DNA of 64,000 nt from Sweltsa coloradensis (lineage: Eukaryota > Arthropoda > Insecta > Plecoptera > Chloroperlidae). This document shows positions 12,860-23,639 of this stretch, piece by piece. A program made the position numbers and the translations under genes. The DNA lies in the NCBI GenBank assembly GCA_024449915.1, contig JAMZAV010000067.1, positions 372,001 through 436,000 of the forward strand, written 5' to 3'. The notes below the pieces were generated by a model. That model had not been told where the DNA came from. It did not search any database and was given only the letters and a program-made list of their open reading frames with translations. Numbering within the stretch: position 1 is the stretch's first letter; each line of letters begins with the position of its first letter.

Positions 12860-13296
12860 ATGTATTTATTTATTTATTTATTTATTTATTATTGAATTGG
12901 CCACATATAGCATATTATGCCATTTTACAGTGACCAGTACAACAACTGATGATAACAACATTGAATGATAATAAATAAGGGAGGAGGGGAAACCCGGTAC
13001 CGGGTAGCCTACTCCTTTCGAAAAGTACCAAGGGACCAAAGGCTTTACATTCCATCTGAAAGGACGGTGTAACTTTGACAGTTATACAGGTTCCTCCACT
13101 TACCCGGACTGCCGAGCAGACGTCGAGGAGAACGAAGCCGTTACACTAGCTCTCGAACCCTCGTCTGCTCTAGCCAGCGGTATACGTGTGTTTCAGGGCA
13201 GAGCGTTCACCCACTCAACCCCTGACCACGCCCGATGTTGCTTAACTTCGGTGTTCGAGTGAGAACCGGTTAAACGACCGCGGCTAAATCGCTGGC
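12860..13296 (-). mobile_element. 5S-rRNA-derived SINE (SINE3-like)
   Basis: Read on the minus strand, about 107 bases from 13296 follow animal 5S rRNA: a GCCAGCG start, CCGGTTCTC, then ACCGAAGTTAAGCAACATCG, GGCGTGGTCAG and GAGTGGGTGA. These cover the 5S internal promoter (A and C boxes). The body then continues for about 330 bases of unrelated sequence and ends in an AATA repeat (12860-12890), a 3' tail typical of retroposition. A 5S head joined to a LINE-like tail is the definition of SINE3. A plain 5S pseudogene would not carry this body. No clear target duplication is seen. Confidence 0.7.
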
Positions 13297-13512
13297 TAAC
13301 TTAAGAATTATTAACTGTTTCTAATTTTATTGATGACGATAGAACAACTTTAAGTCAGAAATCAATAAAAATAACATATCTACAATACAATGTCCTGGGC
13401 ATTTATTTGAATAATTTGCTTTTAAGAATCTATTATTTCAATCAATAAGGATTTCAGCTTGTTTGAATACCACCTTCATTATAAATGGATGGGAGGTGGA
13501 AGACCATGGTAG

Positions 13513-14277
13513 TTGGATGAGCGAAGCGAAGACTTCAATTTCACTGATCCCCAAAAAATTTAGCTCGGGTGTTTTTTTTTTTTTTTTTTTTTTGTTTGTT
13601 TGTTTTTCTGTCTGTTTGTTAACTCTCTACCAGGCAAACGGCATATCCGATCTTGATGAAAATTGAAAGGGACCTTCGAAATCTCTGAACTTAGAGCTGT
13701 ATTGTTTTTGGGTACAATCGAAGAAATATTTCTCATAAATTAAAATTCGATTTTTTTCGATTTTTAGTGCGATATTTTCGTGTTGTTTGAGCAGATTCTG
13801 ATCAAACTGGTGGGGCTACAATGTTCATATTTCACATGGGCATTATAGTAATGGTGATGTAGTACCTTTTGCAAGAAAAAGTTGAAAAAATAAGCCAGAA
13901 TCCATAGAAATAGAGCTTTTAATATAAGTTTTTTGATTTTTTGTGCGATATTTCGTGCTATTTGGGCCAATTCTGACCAAACGGGTGGGGCTTCAACGTT
14001 CATATTATACATGGGCATTGAGGTTATGGTGATAAAAGTACCTTTTGAAAGAAAAAGTTGGAAAAGTTAGCCAGAATCCATAGAAATAAAGCTTTTAATA
14101 TAAGATTTTTACGGTAAATAATAACAAATTAACAAGAAACAATAGAAACTTGACAACAATCACCTACAATGCGTAGGCAGCAAAACAAAGCACTTGCAAA
14201 AGTAAAGATATCCTACGCAAACTAAAAACTTAAAAAAGCTCATCCATCAACGCGGCGGGACTTTAGCGTTTTCCTAG
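13513..14277 (+). mobile_element. Helentron/Helitron-like non-autonomous element (copy 2)
   Basis: Starts TTGGATGAGCGAAGCGAAG and ends AACGCGGCGGGACTTTAGCG followed by TTTTCCTAG. The start and the internal GCTCATCC are an inverted pair. AACGC and GCGTT just before the CTAG can form a small hairpin, as at Helitron 3' ends. An interior T run is followed by TTTGTTTGTCTG-type simple sequence, and the interior is duplicated (13790-13870 resembles 13930-14050). No protein is encoded. Confidence 0.65.
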
Positions 14278-14295
14278 TTTTAAAGAAAATTTTGT

Positions 14296-14500
14296 GCGGC
14301 TTGTTGGTCTTGTGGTCAGCGGCTCTGCTTCGAATGCAGAAGGTACAGGGTTCGATTCCCGCTTTAAGCAGAGTTTTTTAATTTCTGATATGGACTTAGG
14401 TTCATTAGTTCTTGGCATAGGAATGTGTAATCGGTGACTAAGAACTAAGAAGCAGTCCTAGAAACAAGGCACATAAAAAATTCAAGGGTTGTTCCGAATT
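14296..14500 (+). mobile_element. tRNA-derived SINE (copy 1)
   Basis: The head has an A box (TTGTGGTCAGCGG) and a B box (GGGTTCGATTCCC at 14348-14360) with tRNA spacing, then a body shared with 27420-27668 and with the minus strand of 35205-35592 (for example GGCACATAA and TTCTGATATGGAC). The SINE 3' portion (GGTGTCGGTGCCTTCAGGG) appears at 14895-14990, separated by other sequence including the TTC repeat. Confidence 0.75.
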
Positions 14501-14747
14501 ATACTGTGTCAAGGAGAAGAATGCAGCATGCTTGGTAGTGGTGGGGATGAAGAATGCCGGTAAATGGAATGCACCTTTGTGTATGAAAGAGAGTACCCTT
14601 TTACCAACGCAAGCAAACATATTGTGCTAGATCACAGAGTTCTCGTGGAGACCACCTGAGCTAGCTTTGAATAGAATTGACAATTTTTATGATGTGTAAA
14701 CAATTTCGAGCCACTCTGCATTCTTCTTGTTGACTCGCTTATACCCT

Positions 14748-14836
14748 TCTTCTTCTTCTTCTTCTTCTTCTTCTTCTTCTTCTTCTTCTTCTTCTTCTTC
14801 TTCTTCTTCTTCTCTTTCTTCTTCTTCTTCTTCTTC
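14748..14836. repeat. (TTC)n microsatellite
   Basis: About 29 TTC units with one interruption near 14813. The lysine-only open frame across it is an artefact of the repeat. Confidence 0.98.
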
Positions 14837-15643
14837 AAGTCAGTGTTTCCTACTTTAAAAGAAAAAGTTGTTGTAGTTGTTCATTGTTCATTCGTCGATG
14901 GTGTCGGTGCCTTCAGGGCTGGCTTTAATTACTGTCCCCCACAAAAATCAATTATGTGACTGAATGGGTAGGCTCTAAATACGATTTTTTACATTGTTAA
15001 ATATTGAGATATCTTTTGGGCATCCACTGTGGTTACGTAAACCAGTAGAGCTTAGGGCCCTAGATCACTGTCACTGTCACAACAGTAAATAGTATTATTT
15101 AAGCTATAAAGAAATTCCTTACCAGAGCCACTAGCAGCTAAGCAGCCACGAACCGAGTTCCCTTGACCATTGTGCAGCTTCTTCACTTGCAAACAAACAA
15201 CTATACTTGAAAGCAAATTTTTTTCAACATTGTATTGACAAAATAATTAACCACGAACTCCATTCTATCCTATTCTTTCAAGTATTTTGGTAGTATTTCG
15301 GTGTCCACTTCACTGTCAAGCGATGAAATTCAAGTGGCGATTTAATGTTACGTCCGTGTCACATTTTATCACTTTAAAGCAATCAAACCACGTTCTAACA
15401 AGGTTTTTGATAAATAAATTATTGTTACTGGACATTGCATCTTTTGACATTAAATGACATTAATCAATTTATTTAAGAGGGTATGCTGAGGCTAGAACGG
15501 AGGCGAGTTTAAGCGCTCAGCTTTCTGTTTTTTTCGAGGAAACGGTATTATAACACCATTATCAAATTTCACACTAACGTTAATAAAGAATAAATCTATG
15601 TTATCTATTTTGCGCATTCCTAAATTAATTCATTGATTTTGAA

Positions 15644-16242
15644 CTAGGAAAACGCTTTAGTCCCGCCGCGTTGTTGGATGAGCGTAATTGGTGTATTGAG
15701 CTGCCATGTGTTTTGCGGATTTTCTGTTGTTCTGTGAAAAAATCAGAACTTTGTTGAAATTTTTTTAAATTAATTCAAATTAAATAAAAAATAACTTAAT
15801 TTTTTTTAATTATCGTAATTTTACACGAATATATTAATTCTTAAAATTAAGGTTCTGTGAAAAAATCATTATAATCGGATAAAGCATGTAGGTGTTATAA
15901 GCAGAAGAAATTAAAAAAATCGTAAAATTGCGATTTTCATGAGAAATAATTATTTGATTACGCTCAAATTTCACACGAATATATCAATTCATAAAATTAA
16001 GGTTCTGTGAAAAAATCATTACAATCGGATAAAGCATGTAGGAGTTATAAGTCGAAGAAATTTTTTAAAAATCGAAAAAAAATCGTAAAATTGCGATTTT
16101 CATGAGAAATAATTTTTCGATTGCGCTCAAAAACGTGGCAGTTCTTAGTTCAGAGATTTCGAAGGCCTCCATAAAATTTCATCGCAATCGGAGTATCGGT
16201 TTAGCCGGAATCGTGTTAACAGACAGACAAAAATACAGAAAG

Positions 16243-16275
<33 letters not shown>

Positions 16276-16350
16276 ATTCCGGATTTTTTTCTCCAGTGTA
16301 GTGAAATGGAATCTTCGCTTCGCTCGCTTCGCTCGCTACGCTCATCCAAT
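15644..16350 (-). mobile_element. Helentron/Helitron-like non-autonomous element (copy 3)
   Basis: Plus-strand start CTAGGAAAACGCTTTAGTCC and end CGCTACGCTCATCCAA, the inverse of copy 2. It shares its interior with the copy at 54204-54984, including CAATCGGATAAAGCATG. A poly-A run of about 32 bases lies at 16241-16274. Confidence 0.7.
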
Positions 16351-18088
16351 TAAAATTTTAGTGAAATCACCAAAATTTACAAAATTTTGGTCAACTTTGG
16401 GAATTTATTCCAAGTGTACAGATTTTTTTTACTCAAATTTGCATAATGGATATCAACGTTTAAAACAATGTGAACGCGCAGTTTAATTTAGTTTTATTGT
16501 AAGATAAACGGTTTGGCGGAAATTTCCAGAATTGTAATCCATGTTTTGGATTTCCCATTTTTTCACGTTTTGGACTTATGTCTCGCAATGGATCTTTAAG
16601 TTCAGCAGAAATCATCAACACCTGTTTGCGCGCATTTGAGTTTGGGCCAAGGTAAGCGTACCCCGATAGAGGTTTTCAGGTTGGGTACTAAACTGGTTCG
16701 GGTTTTTTGGTCGGGTATGGAAAAGAGGGCCGTTATACTGCATGTTCGAATGGATCATGCAACCCTCTTGTGGAGAATTGTACATGAAGTTTTCCTCCCA
16801 ATTCATTTTCTAAGTTCTAGATTTTCATTCAATGGCATTTTTTGTATTATATACAGAAGATGAATAAAGATTGTCTGGACCGGCACCTCCACCATCCACC
16901 CAAAATAATTTTTTCACCTTTTTTTCACCTGGACAAAAGAACGTTTATTTCTTCAAAAGGTGTAAAAAGTGCAAAAGGTGTAAAAATTGGTGGACAAAAG
17001 AACATACCTTATATTTTTCATATGTACAACGATCGCAACATTAATTATACATATAAACACAATTATTCATTTATTAGTGGAAATATTTTTTGTAAATCAA
17101 ATACTCAAAAATAGTAGTCATCGATATGGTAGAAGAATATGATATTCTTTCTCATTGTTTTTATTATTTTTTTTTATTAAATTATCAAAACTAATTTACT
17201 GATGAGGTCCAAATTAAATAAAAACCAACATAACATTAACAAACACAAAACAATAACAGCGATTAAAAACAATTTTCGGTCCAATATAATATTACACCAA
17301 CAATGAACAAAATGAATTTTTTATAGTAAAAAATTGAACACTGAAAAAACACCTCTGAAAAACAGTTTTATAACTGAGTGGGTAGACTCTAAATACCATT
17401 TATTTATTTATTTATTTTACTTTATCATATGATTACACAGAATTTATTACCAGGATTAAAATATTAGTGAAATCCTAATGCACATTTTCAACACAAGCCC
17501 TACTCACCTTTGTTTTAAGTACAATATTTAATAAATTACCGGCATTACCAGCACCTACACTAATAAAATAAAAATTGATAAACTTCCATCAATTTAATTT
17601 CTAGTTTTCACACTTCCTTCACACCTTTTTTTCCCTTCACTTTGGCTTTGTTTAAAACTATATTGTGCCTATATACTACAACCTACAATTATCTCCAACG
17701 AAAAATTAAAAAAACAAATCATTAAAACTCGAAATAAAAATGTATTCCCTTATGCTTATTGGTTTAAAACTATAATGTGTTTGGTATTAGTATTATTTTG
17801 TTGTAACTGCCTTGTATCCATATGGTTAGTATGCAAGTGCAGCTAGTGCTTGCGACTCTGCAGTCGTTTATATAATATACATGTCATATTCTGTACTGTG
17901 CTTTTATTTGTAATTTAGGCTAATTTTAATTGTGATGTTGTAAAATGTATTATGTTTTGTATAATTTGTTTCTTGTTAGTAGTGTGTGCCAGTGCCACAT
18001 ATATAACTTATACAATGTGTTTGTAAGTTGGTGGAAAAAAATAAAAACCGTTTCATGTAATGGTTTGAAAATTCCGTTCACTTTTCTT
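16351..18088. other. gene-free stretch downstream of the chitin-binding gene
   Basis: No gene recognised. AATAAA-type signals on the minus strand (for example near 17903) could serve the 18089 gene as poly(A) sites. A fragment of SINE tail (GAGTGGGTAGACTCTAAATA) lies near 17380. Confidence 0.4.
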
Positions 18089-18757
18089 TTAGTCTTCATC
18101 TGGTTCTGTTGTCGTCATTAGTGTAGTTGTTGGTACTGGTGAGGTTGTAGATATAGTTCCCAAATTGACACAAATTCCATCTACGAAGACTTCGTCGTCA
18201 TCGTCACACCTCGCCAATATTGGCTGCAGAACTCCATCAATACTCACACACACATAATAGATGTTGGGGTTCTCAACTACAGCACCTGACTGACCGTCTG
18301 ACTTACACTTTGGAATTGGACCCTCTTTGCAAACCCTATGGTTTGGCGGTAAGAGACAATAACCAGATAGAGGATCAAACCCGTTTCTGATCTGGTCACA
18401 ATCGGTTTTCTGAACAACAATTGGTGGCTGAGGTATCGGATGTGGACACTCGAAGTATGAATGACAGTCGTATGGATTAGGCAATCTACCTCCAAGAATT
18501 CCGTGACACGTCATTAGATTCTGGTCTACCACGTTGCATCTTGTCAGATCAGGATTGCACGTTGCGTTGCTAGCGTCACACAAACTGTTAGCAGGACACT
18601 CTTCTAAAACTTCAATCCGACCATCTTCCAGACAAATTTCAACTTGCTTACAATCTGGCGAGCAAGATAAGGTCCCGAACTCGCAGTCTACATAAGGCTT
18701 AATCATGGACTTCAAGGACAGAACGTCCGGGATCTCAAATGTTCGACTTCCTACAAC
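18089..18757 (-). CDS. secreted chitin-binding (CBM14/peritrophin-A-like) protein, main exon
   Basis: Encodes 222 residues plus stop. The exon starts at a consensus acceptor (TTCCAG before GTTGTAGG) in phase 0; the in-frame Met at 18784 lies in the intron. Three Cys modules are visible. The middle one, with NPYDCHSYFEC, is the best match to the peritrophin-A pattern of six cysteines. The third contains VENPNIYYVCV, shared almost exactly with the 26001 gene. A Thr/Ser-rich tail of about 25 residues ends in EPDED. Joined to the exon at 21070-21117, the predicted secreted protein is 238 residues. Known role of the family: binding chitin in peritrophic matrix or cuticle; some members act in lumenal matrices. 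The substrate is not shown here. The 26001 gene is its paralog with the same exon structure. No defects seen. Confidence 0.85.
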   Translation of the reverse strand, partial: VVGSRTFEIPDVLSLKSMIKPYVDCEFGTLSCSPDCKQVEICLEDGRIEVLEECPANSLCDASNATCNPDLTRCNVVDQNLMTCHGILGGRLPNPYDCHSYFECPHPIPQPPIVVQKTDCDQIRNGFDPLSGYCLLPPNHRVCKEGPIPKCKSDGQSGAVVENPNIYYVCVSIDGVLQPILARCDDDDEVFVDGICVNLGTISTTSPVPTTTLMTTTEPDED

Positions 18758-19212
18758 CTGGAACATATACACAATAAAACACATGATTAATAACTTAATT
18801 CGTTATTTAATATTTTATTTTAATACAACCAATAAAATAAAACATCCAGACCAACTGAGTTTTGAACCAGGACCTTTTTTTTAGGTGATTGACAAAGTTA
18901 GTTAGACGCTGGATTTTGTAATTTCTGGATTGTATATGTGAACATTAAAAATTCTACTTACGGAATTGTTTTTCTACTTATCAAATCGGAAAATTCGTTA
19001 TTTGCAAATTCATTAAGGTTATGGTAGGGAATGGTTACAAAAGGAAGAGTTTTAAGAAGACGTTTTGCGTCCCACAGAACTGCTGAGACAAAATATGTAA
19101 ACTTAATTATTGAAATAAACACACCTTAGGAACAAAATTCATTATCGAAGACTTCTCTCATAAATATCGGAGCAAAATATAGCGTATCTTGGCGCCATTT
19201 ACCATTCGAGTG

Positions 19213-19919
19213 ATTGAGGGAACGTGTTATCCCGTCGCGTTGATGGATGAGCTTTTTCGGTTGACCTTATTTTCTTTCCAATGATAAGTTTTTTGTGTGC
19301 GTGGGATCTCATTACTTTTTCAAGTTCCATTGCAAAATTATTTTTGCTAAATTTGGATAATTTTTACAAATAAGTAATAATTGTTATGGTAATGCCAATT
19401 GTATTATAACGTTAAATATCTCGAGGCCCAATTCTTGCTTTTGATCGCATTAAAGGTGATAATTGTCAAATTTGAAGTATCTCTTTGTTAATTACTGTAA
19501 AAGGCTTATATTTAAACCTTTATTTATATCATTACTGGCTATCTATTTCATTTTTTTTTTCTTTCAAAAGGCACTACATCACTATAACCGACCGTATATG
19601 TACAAAATGAACATTGTAGCGCCATCTGTTTGGTAAGAATCGGCCCAAATATCACAAAGATCAAATATCGCAATAAAAACGAAAAAAAAGTAAAAGTACA
19701 ATATACACGAAAAATATTTCTTCGGTTGTACCCAAAAACTTGGCAGATCTAAGTTGACAGATTTCGAAGGTCCTCTCCTATTATCATCAAGATCGTTTAT
19801 GACGTTTGCTCGGTAGAGAGCGAAAAAACATACAAAACAGAAAAAAATAATTAAAAAAATATCCGAGCTATTTTTCTAGGGGTAAGTGAAATTGAAGTCT
19901 TCACTTCGCTCATCCAATT
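19213..19919 (-). mobile_element. Helentron/Helitron-like element (copy 4, left end decayed)
   Basis: Lies within the intron of the CBM14 gene. The left end keeps CCCGTCGCGTTGATGGATGAGC but the CTAG end is degraded. The right end is TTCACTTCGCTCATCCAA. The interior resembles copy 2 in reverse (GATTTCGAAGGTCC). Confidence 0.6.
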
Positions 19920-20394
19920 ACACGCAACGCATATTCACAGTATTCCGATTTTAAAAAATGACTTTAAAAGATAATAATTTATAATCCTTAATATAATGAT
20001 AACTGATTGATAAATGTCCAGAAATAGTTATAGATACCGTGACAAGTGTTTTAGTTTAGGCACAATCGACACTCATCTTTAAGGAAAGTGTAAAAACAAA
20101 AATAACATATTTTGATTACGTATAAGTATTTTGTAAATTTGTTAAATTTGAACATTTGGTTACGTTAATTAAGTTGTAAATTTTGCAATTTTGCTAAATA
20201 TTTAAATTTGTACATTGGCATTTTGTTAATAAAAAAAAATGCTGTATTGAAAAAGTGAAAAATAAAGAATAATCATAATAAGGAACTGTCCTTCATTATC
20301 AAATTTGAATATGTCCCTACTAATAACCTCAAATACCGACCAGTAAAGTTTTTTATGCGTCCGGCTTTTATTAGCGCTAACTGTGAGCGAGGAA

Positions 20395-20535
20395 AAATTT
20401 GAACCGGGCTTCGCGCCGGAAAACGGCCATGCGCCATTGCAGGTGGGCGTGACGTCATCTTGAGGTTCGCCGAGGCGGCGAGCTGACAGTTCTGCCAATC
20501 AGCTTCCCCTCCTCACCTCACGATGACGTCACAAC
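20395..20535. promoter_or_regulatory. GC-rich patch with two CRE palindromes and CCAAT
   Basis: Two perfect TGACGTCA sites (20450-20457 and 20524-20531) flank a CCAAT (20495-20499) in a locally CpG-rich segment inside otherwise AT-rich intronic DNA. A similar combination occurs at 36596-36626. It could be a promoter or enhancer, or part of a dispersed repeat; no transcript start can be assigned. Confidence 0.35.
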
Positions 20536-21069
20536 CAAAAGAGCGCGTACTTAATTCTTTGTGCGGGAAATCAAAACCCAGGAACTTTGAACATGCATAG
20601 AATCCACAGATTGTATTTTTTATAGTTTATTTTGATTGCGATGTTTATTAAATTGAAAATTACAAATTACTAAATACGTGTAAGATAAATTTGAAACCAA
20701 GGTCAGTTCCCTATACCACAGAACACGTTTGTCATTTTGATAAAATAGATTAATGTCACAACTAAATGGCTACTTAATAACAAAAAAGCTATGTGGGTTA
20801 TACAAAGTTCGAAGTTTCCTCGGTTCATGACTTCGTTTTCGTGTAGAGCGAGTAAGTGTTAGCAACTAAATAAACTTGAAACACTAATATTTCGTGGCCT
20901 CTGTGAATCACATTCATTCACCTTGACAAAAGGCGCAGATACCCCAAAACTTAAGTGTTTCAAGATAAGTTGGTTAAATTTACCTACACTTGGTCTACAC
21001 GGAAAAGCAATCAAGAACAAAGTTATGTTTTTGCTTGTAAGTCTTCAACAACTCCTCAGTGTTCCTTAC

Positions 21070-21117
21070 CAATGTAAGTGCTCCCAACAACACACCAGCC
21101 ACAAGCTGAAACTTCAT
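21070..21117 (-). CDS. signal-peptide exon of the 18089 chitin-binding gene
   Basis: Sixteen codons, MKFQLVAGVLLGALTL, followed directly by the donor GTAAGG in phase 0. Joined to the acceptor at 18757 this gives ...GALTL-VVGSRTFE..., a complete signal peptide with a plausible cleavage site after VVGS. The intron is about 2.3 kb. A TATA box lies 64 bases or more upstream (21181-21190). Too short for ORF finders; identified by signal-peptide character, splice phase and TATA spacing. Confidence 0.75.
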
Positions 21118-21180
21118 GTTGTCTGCGGTTCAACTTCTTCTCTTTCAACATTGGACGCACAGTGTTTAGGTGAAGCAGCC

Positions 21181-21190
21181 TTGTTTTATA
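21181..21190 (-). promoter_or_regulatory. TATA box of the first chitin-binding gene
   Basis: On the minus strand the sequence is TATAAAACAA. A start site about 30 bases downstream would fall near 21160, giving a 5' UTR of roughly 40 bases before the ATG at 21117. Confidence 0.6.
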
Positions 21191-21619
21191 GATGGCATCA
21201 CCTACTCTTGCTAAACCGTAGACATATCACAATCTTACTTGTGTTCTTATCGTACTAGTGTCTTGATTGATAACCTTAAACAGTTATATCCGACGTTGTA
21301 CTATCAACAGATTGATATATCATGCTTTCTCAACATGCTAGCCACATTAATTGATACATTGTTTTAATAAATCTCGACAATTCAATACGCCAATCTTGCC
21401 GTGGATAGTCATGTGGCAAGGCGTCCATAGTTTCCGGGGGGGGGGAAGGGGGGTACTTGCCCTCTCCCACTTCCTTAGACCAATTCGACCACTTTTTTTT
21501 TAATTAAAAAAAACTATTTTTTATGTCTATAATGTAATGCATTCTTAATTTATCCACATGATCAAATATTGCTTACCATATGTGATAAAGTTTAAATGTA
21601 TATATATATATATATATAT

Positions 21620-21813
21620 TGATTCATAGCAGTTGTCGAAAAAGTTTGCCCCGACTGGGGTTCGAACCCAGAACCTCCGGCTTAACGTGCCATAGCTCTA
21701 CCAATTAAGCTACCGGGACCACAGAACAAACCTTTAGGAAACTGCTATTTGTTGTGTGACTGTGGGTTCGAACCCCAGTCGGGGCAAACTTTTTCGACAA
21801 CTGCTATGAATCA
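21620..21813. repeat. perfect 51-bp inverted repeat enclosing a tRNA-like sequence
   Basis: Arms 21620-21670 and 21763-21813 are exact inverse copies; the spacer is 92 bp. Each arm contains a T-arm (GGGGTTCGAACCC with CCCCGACT). A TA microsatellite abuts the left side. Confidence 0.9.
21647..21719 (-). tRNA. tRNA-like sequence, anticodon GTT (Asn), possibly a pseudogene
   Basis: 73 nt fold as a cloverleaf: acceptor GTCCCGG/TCGGGGC (7 pairs, two G-U), D stem GCTT/GAGC, T stem CTGGG/CCCAG with loop TTCGAAC, discriminator A. The anticodon loop is ACGTTAA, so the anticodon would be GTT, but position 33 is C instead of the near-universal U, and pair 27-43 is A-G. These defects, and its place inside a palindrome, suggest a mobile tRNA-like repeat and not a working tRNA-Asn gene. 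Confidence 0.55.
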
Positions 21814-22025
21814 ATAACTATGTCCTTAAAGCGGGCTTATGCTTAAAAACCATATATTCATATATATATATATTTTTTTTAAATAAGTTTTTTGATCCTG
21901 ATATTTGCAAAAATTTGCGCTTTTGGAAATTTCTTAAATCGGCTTTTTATAACCTGCTAATGTTCAGTTCCACATAGATACTATCATCACTACTATCAGC
22001 ATCGCACCAATCTATAATAGCTCTA

Positions 22026-22205
22026 ACAACATCGTGTCTTACAACATCGTGTCTAACAACATCGTGTCTTACAACATCGTGTCTTACAACATCGTGTCTT
22101 ACAACATCGTGTCTTACAACATCGTGTCTTACAACATCGTGTCTTACAACATCGTGTCTTACAACATCGTGTCTTACAACATCGTGTCTTACAACATCGT
22201 GTCTT
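22026..22205. repeat. 15-bp minisatellite, about 12 units
   Basis: The unit ACAACATCGTGTCTT repeats nearly perfectly; one early unit has TCTA in place of TCTT. The 15-nt period keeps a frame open on the minus strand (repeating KTRCC), which is not evidence of a gene. Confidence 0.95.
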
Positions 22206-22244
22206 GTAGGTAACTGTGCACTTAATCAATATACACTCAAACAC

Positions 22245-23518
22245 GCAAAAATCTGAATTTCAAAATCACACTCCATCTTGGTAATCTTCATATTTTGACC
22301 AAATCACTTGCACAAATTACAAAACAAAATATATCAGATTTACAGGAAAGGCTGTCGAGTACGTCAATAATGACTGATATTTGTTGGATCAAAATCTTCC
22401 AAGGTCACGGGGCATAAATATCGTTCCCATGTTATGTCTTATGGGAGATTTTTGACGATGGAACCTAGCTCGAAAATTCCCAATTTTGACAATTATTTGA
22501 GGGGTAATGATGGATCCAATACATTTCCGTTACTTTCTTTTTTTAATAACTAGTTAGCTTGAATAAAATATTTTTAAGTTAAGCGGGTGAATACCCCATT
22601 AAATATTTCATTTCTGCCGTTTCCAGCTGACTGTTTTATTTAAGATTTTTAAATGTATTTCCCTGGACAAACAAGAAATAAAAAAGCTTATTTACAAACT
22701 GAAAGGTCTAGCTCTAAAACTTGACAAACAGGAGTGCAGTTTATTTTACGTTATAATGCAGCATTAACCCTTTCCAGCCCCATGACTCCAAATGGAATCA
22801 TTAACTTTCAAATTTTAATCCGGGTACATATTACTTTTTTCAATTTGAACCCATTTTTTAAATTAAAAAATAACCATTTTGCCCCATGCCAATGGGACAA
22901 AAGTGATTTTTTTAGAAAATAGTAAACATCTGCAAAAAGTCTGAAAATTGGAAAAAATTGCTTTTTTTCCCCGGAAATGTAATACATCTCTAGTATTGCT
23001 ATTTTTTGTTACAAAATGTGCAATATAATATTATGCAAAAAAAAATTAAATCTACTTTTAGGAATGTGTTTTAAATTTGAATTATAACTTAAAATGATAT
23101 CCGTTCAAAATCGTCAATTTCAAAAATTTTCTTTAAAAAAATGTTATTTTTTCTAAACACAATAAAAAGCATAGAAAAAAATTAAAAATTTGAATTAACT
23201 GCCTAAAATGACTTAATTTTGAAACTTGAAACTTGGACTGGAAAAGGTTAAGAAATTATGTAACCAATGTACCCTAGGATATTATCTAGAAGTGTGTCTT
23301 GAAAATTCAAAATTTTTAAATAATATAATATAGTTCATCTACAATTATTTTAGCACATGCCTCACACGAACCAAGAAAATGAGTAGTGTGATAGATTTTT
23401 TACTGACAATCATCATTGCAATGGCATTGATAGCAACTAGCAATGCGATTCCATCGAACTATTTCTTAGTATTATTATCACCTCATTGAACGCACCTCGA
23501 GTGACTAACAGACATGGT
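22245..23518. other. gene-free intronic/intergenic DNA
   Basis: AT-rich. The GCGGGTGAATACCCC block near 22580 is shared with 28810. No gene or RNA supported. Confidence 0.4.
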
Positions 23519-23527
23519 TATAAAAAG
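23519..23527 (+). promoter_or_regulatory. TATA box of an orphan plus-strand exon
   Basis: TATAAAAAG lies 49 bases before the ATG of the signal-peptide exon at 23576, with normal core-promoter geometry. Confidence 0.6.
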
Positions 23528-23575
23528 GTCGAGTAAGAAGACGAAGGTGCAGATGTCTGTGAGATATAAACAAAC

Positions 23576-23614
23576 ATGGCCAGTCTTACTCTATCAACAG
23601 TCGTTCTGCTGGCG
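23576..23614 (+). CDS. orphan signal-peptide first exon (partial gene)
   Basis: Thirteen codons, MASLTLSTVVLLA, followed by the consensus donor GTAAGTATG in phase 0. This is the layout of the two chitin-binding genes (TATA box, very short signal exon, phase 0), but on the opposite strand. No plus-strand exon with a Cys-rich module is visible downstream. It may be the start of a third family member whose main exon is outside the window or lost, or of an unrelated secreted protein. Confidence 0.5.
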
Positions 23615-23639
23615 GTAAGTATGTGTGCGTTTTGAAATT

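Noticed and set aside
14632..14838. Lysine-rich open frame
   Set aside because: Translation of the TTC microsatellite.
18784..18784. Met at 18784 as start of the chitin-binding protein
   Set aside because: It lies upstream of a consensus acceptor and gives no signal peptide; the exon at 21070-21117 gives a better one. The same applies to the Met at 26753.
20226..20498. Minus-strand 90-residue frame over the CRE island
   Set aside because: No domain, no signal peptide; probably a chance frame in a GC-rich repeat.
22053..22244. Open frame of repeated KTRCC units
   Set aside because: It is created by the 15-bp minisatellite, whose period is a multiple of three; no start context or conservation.
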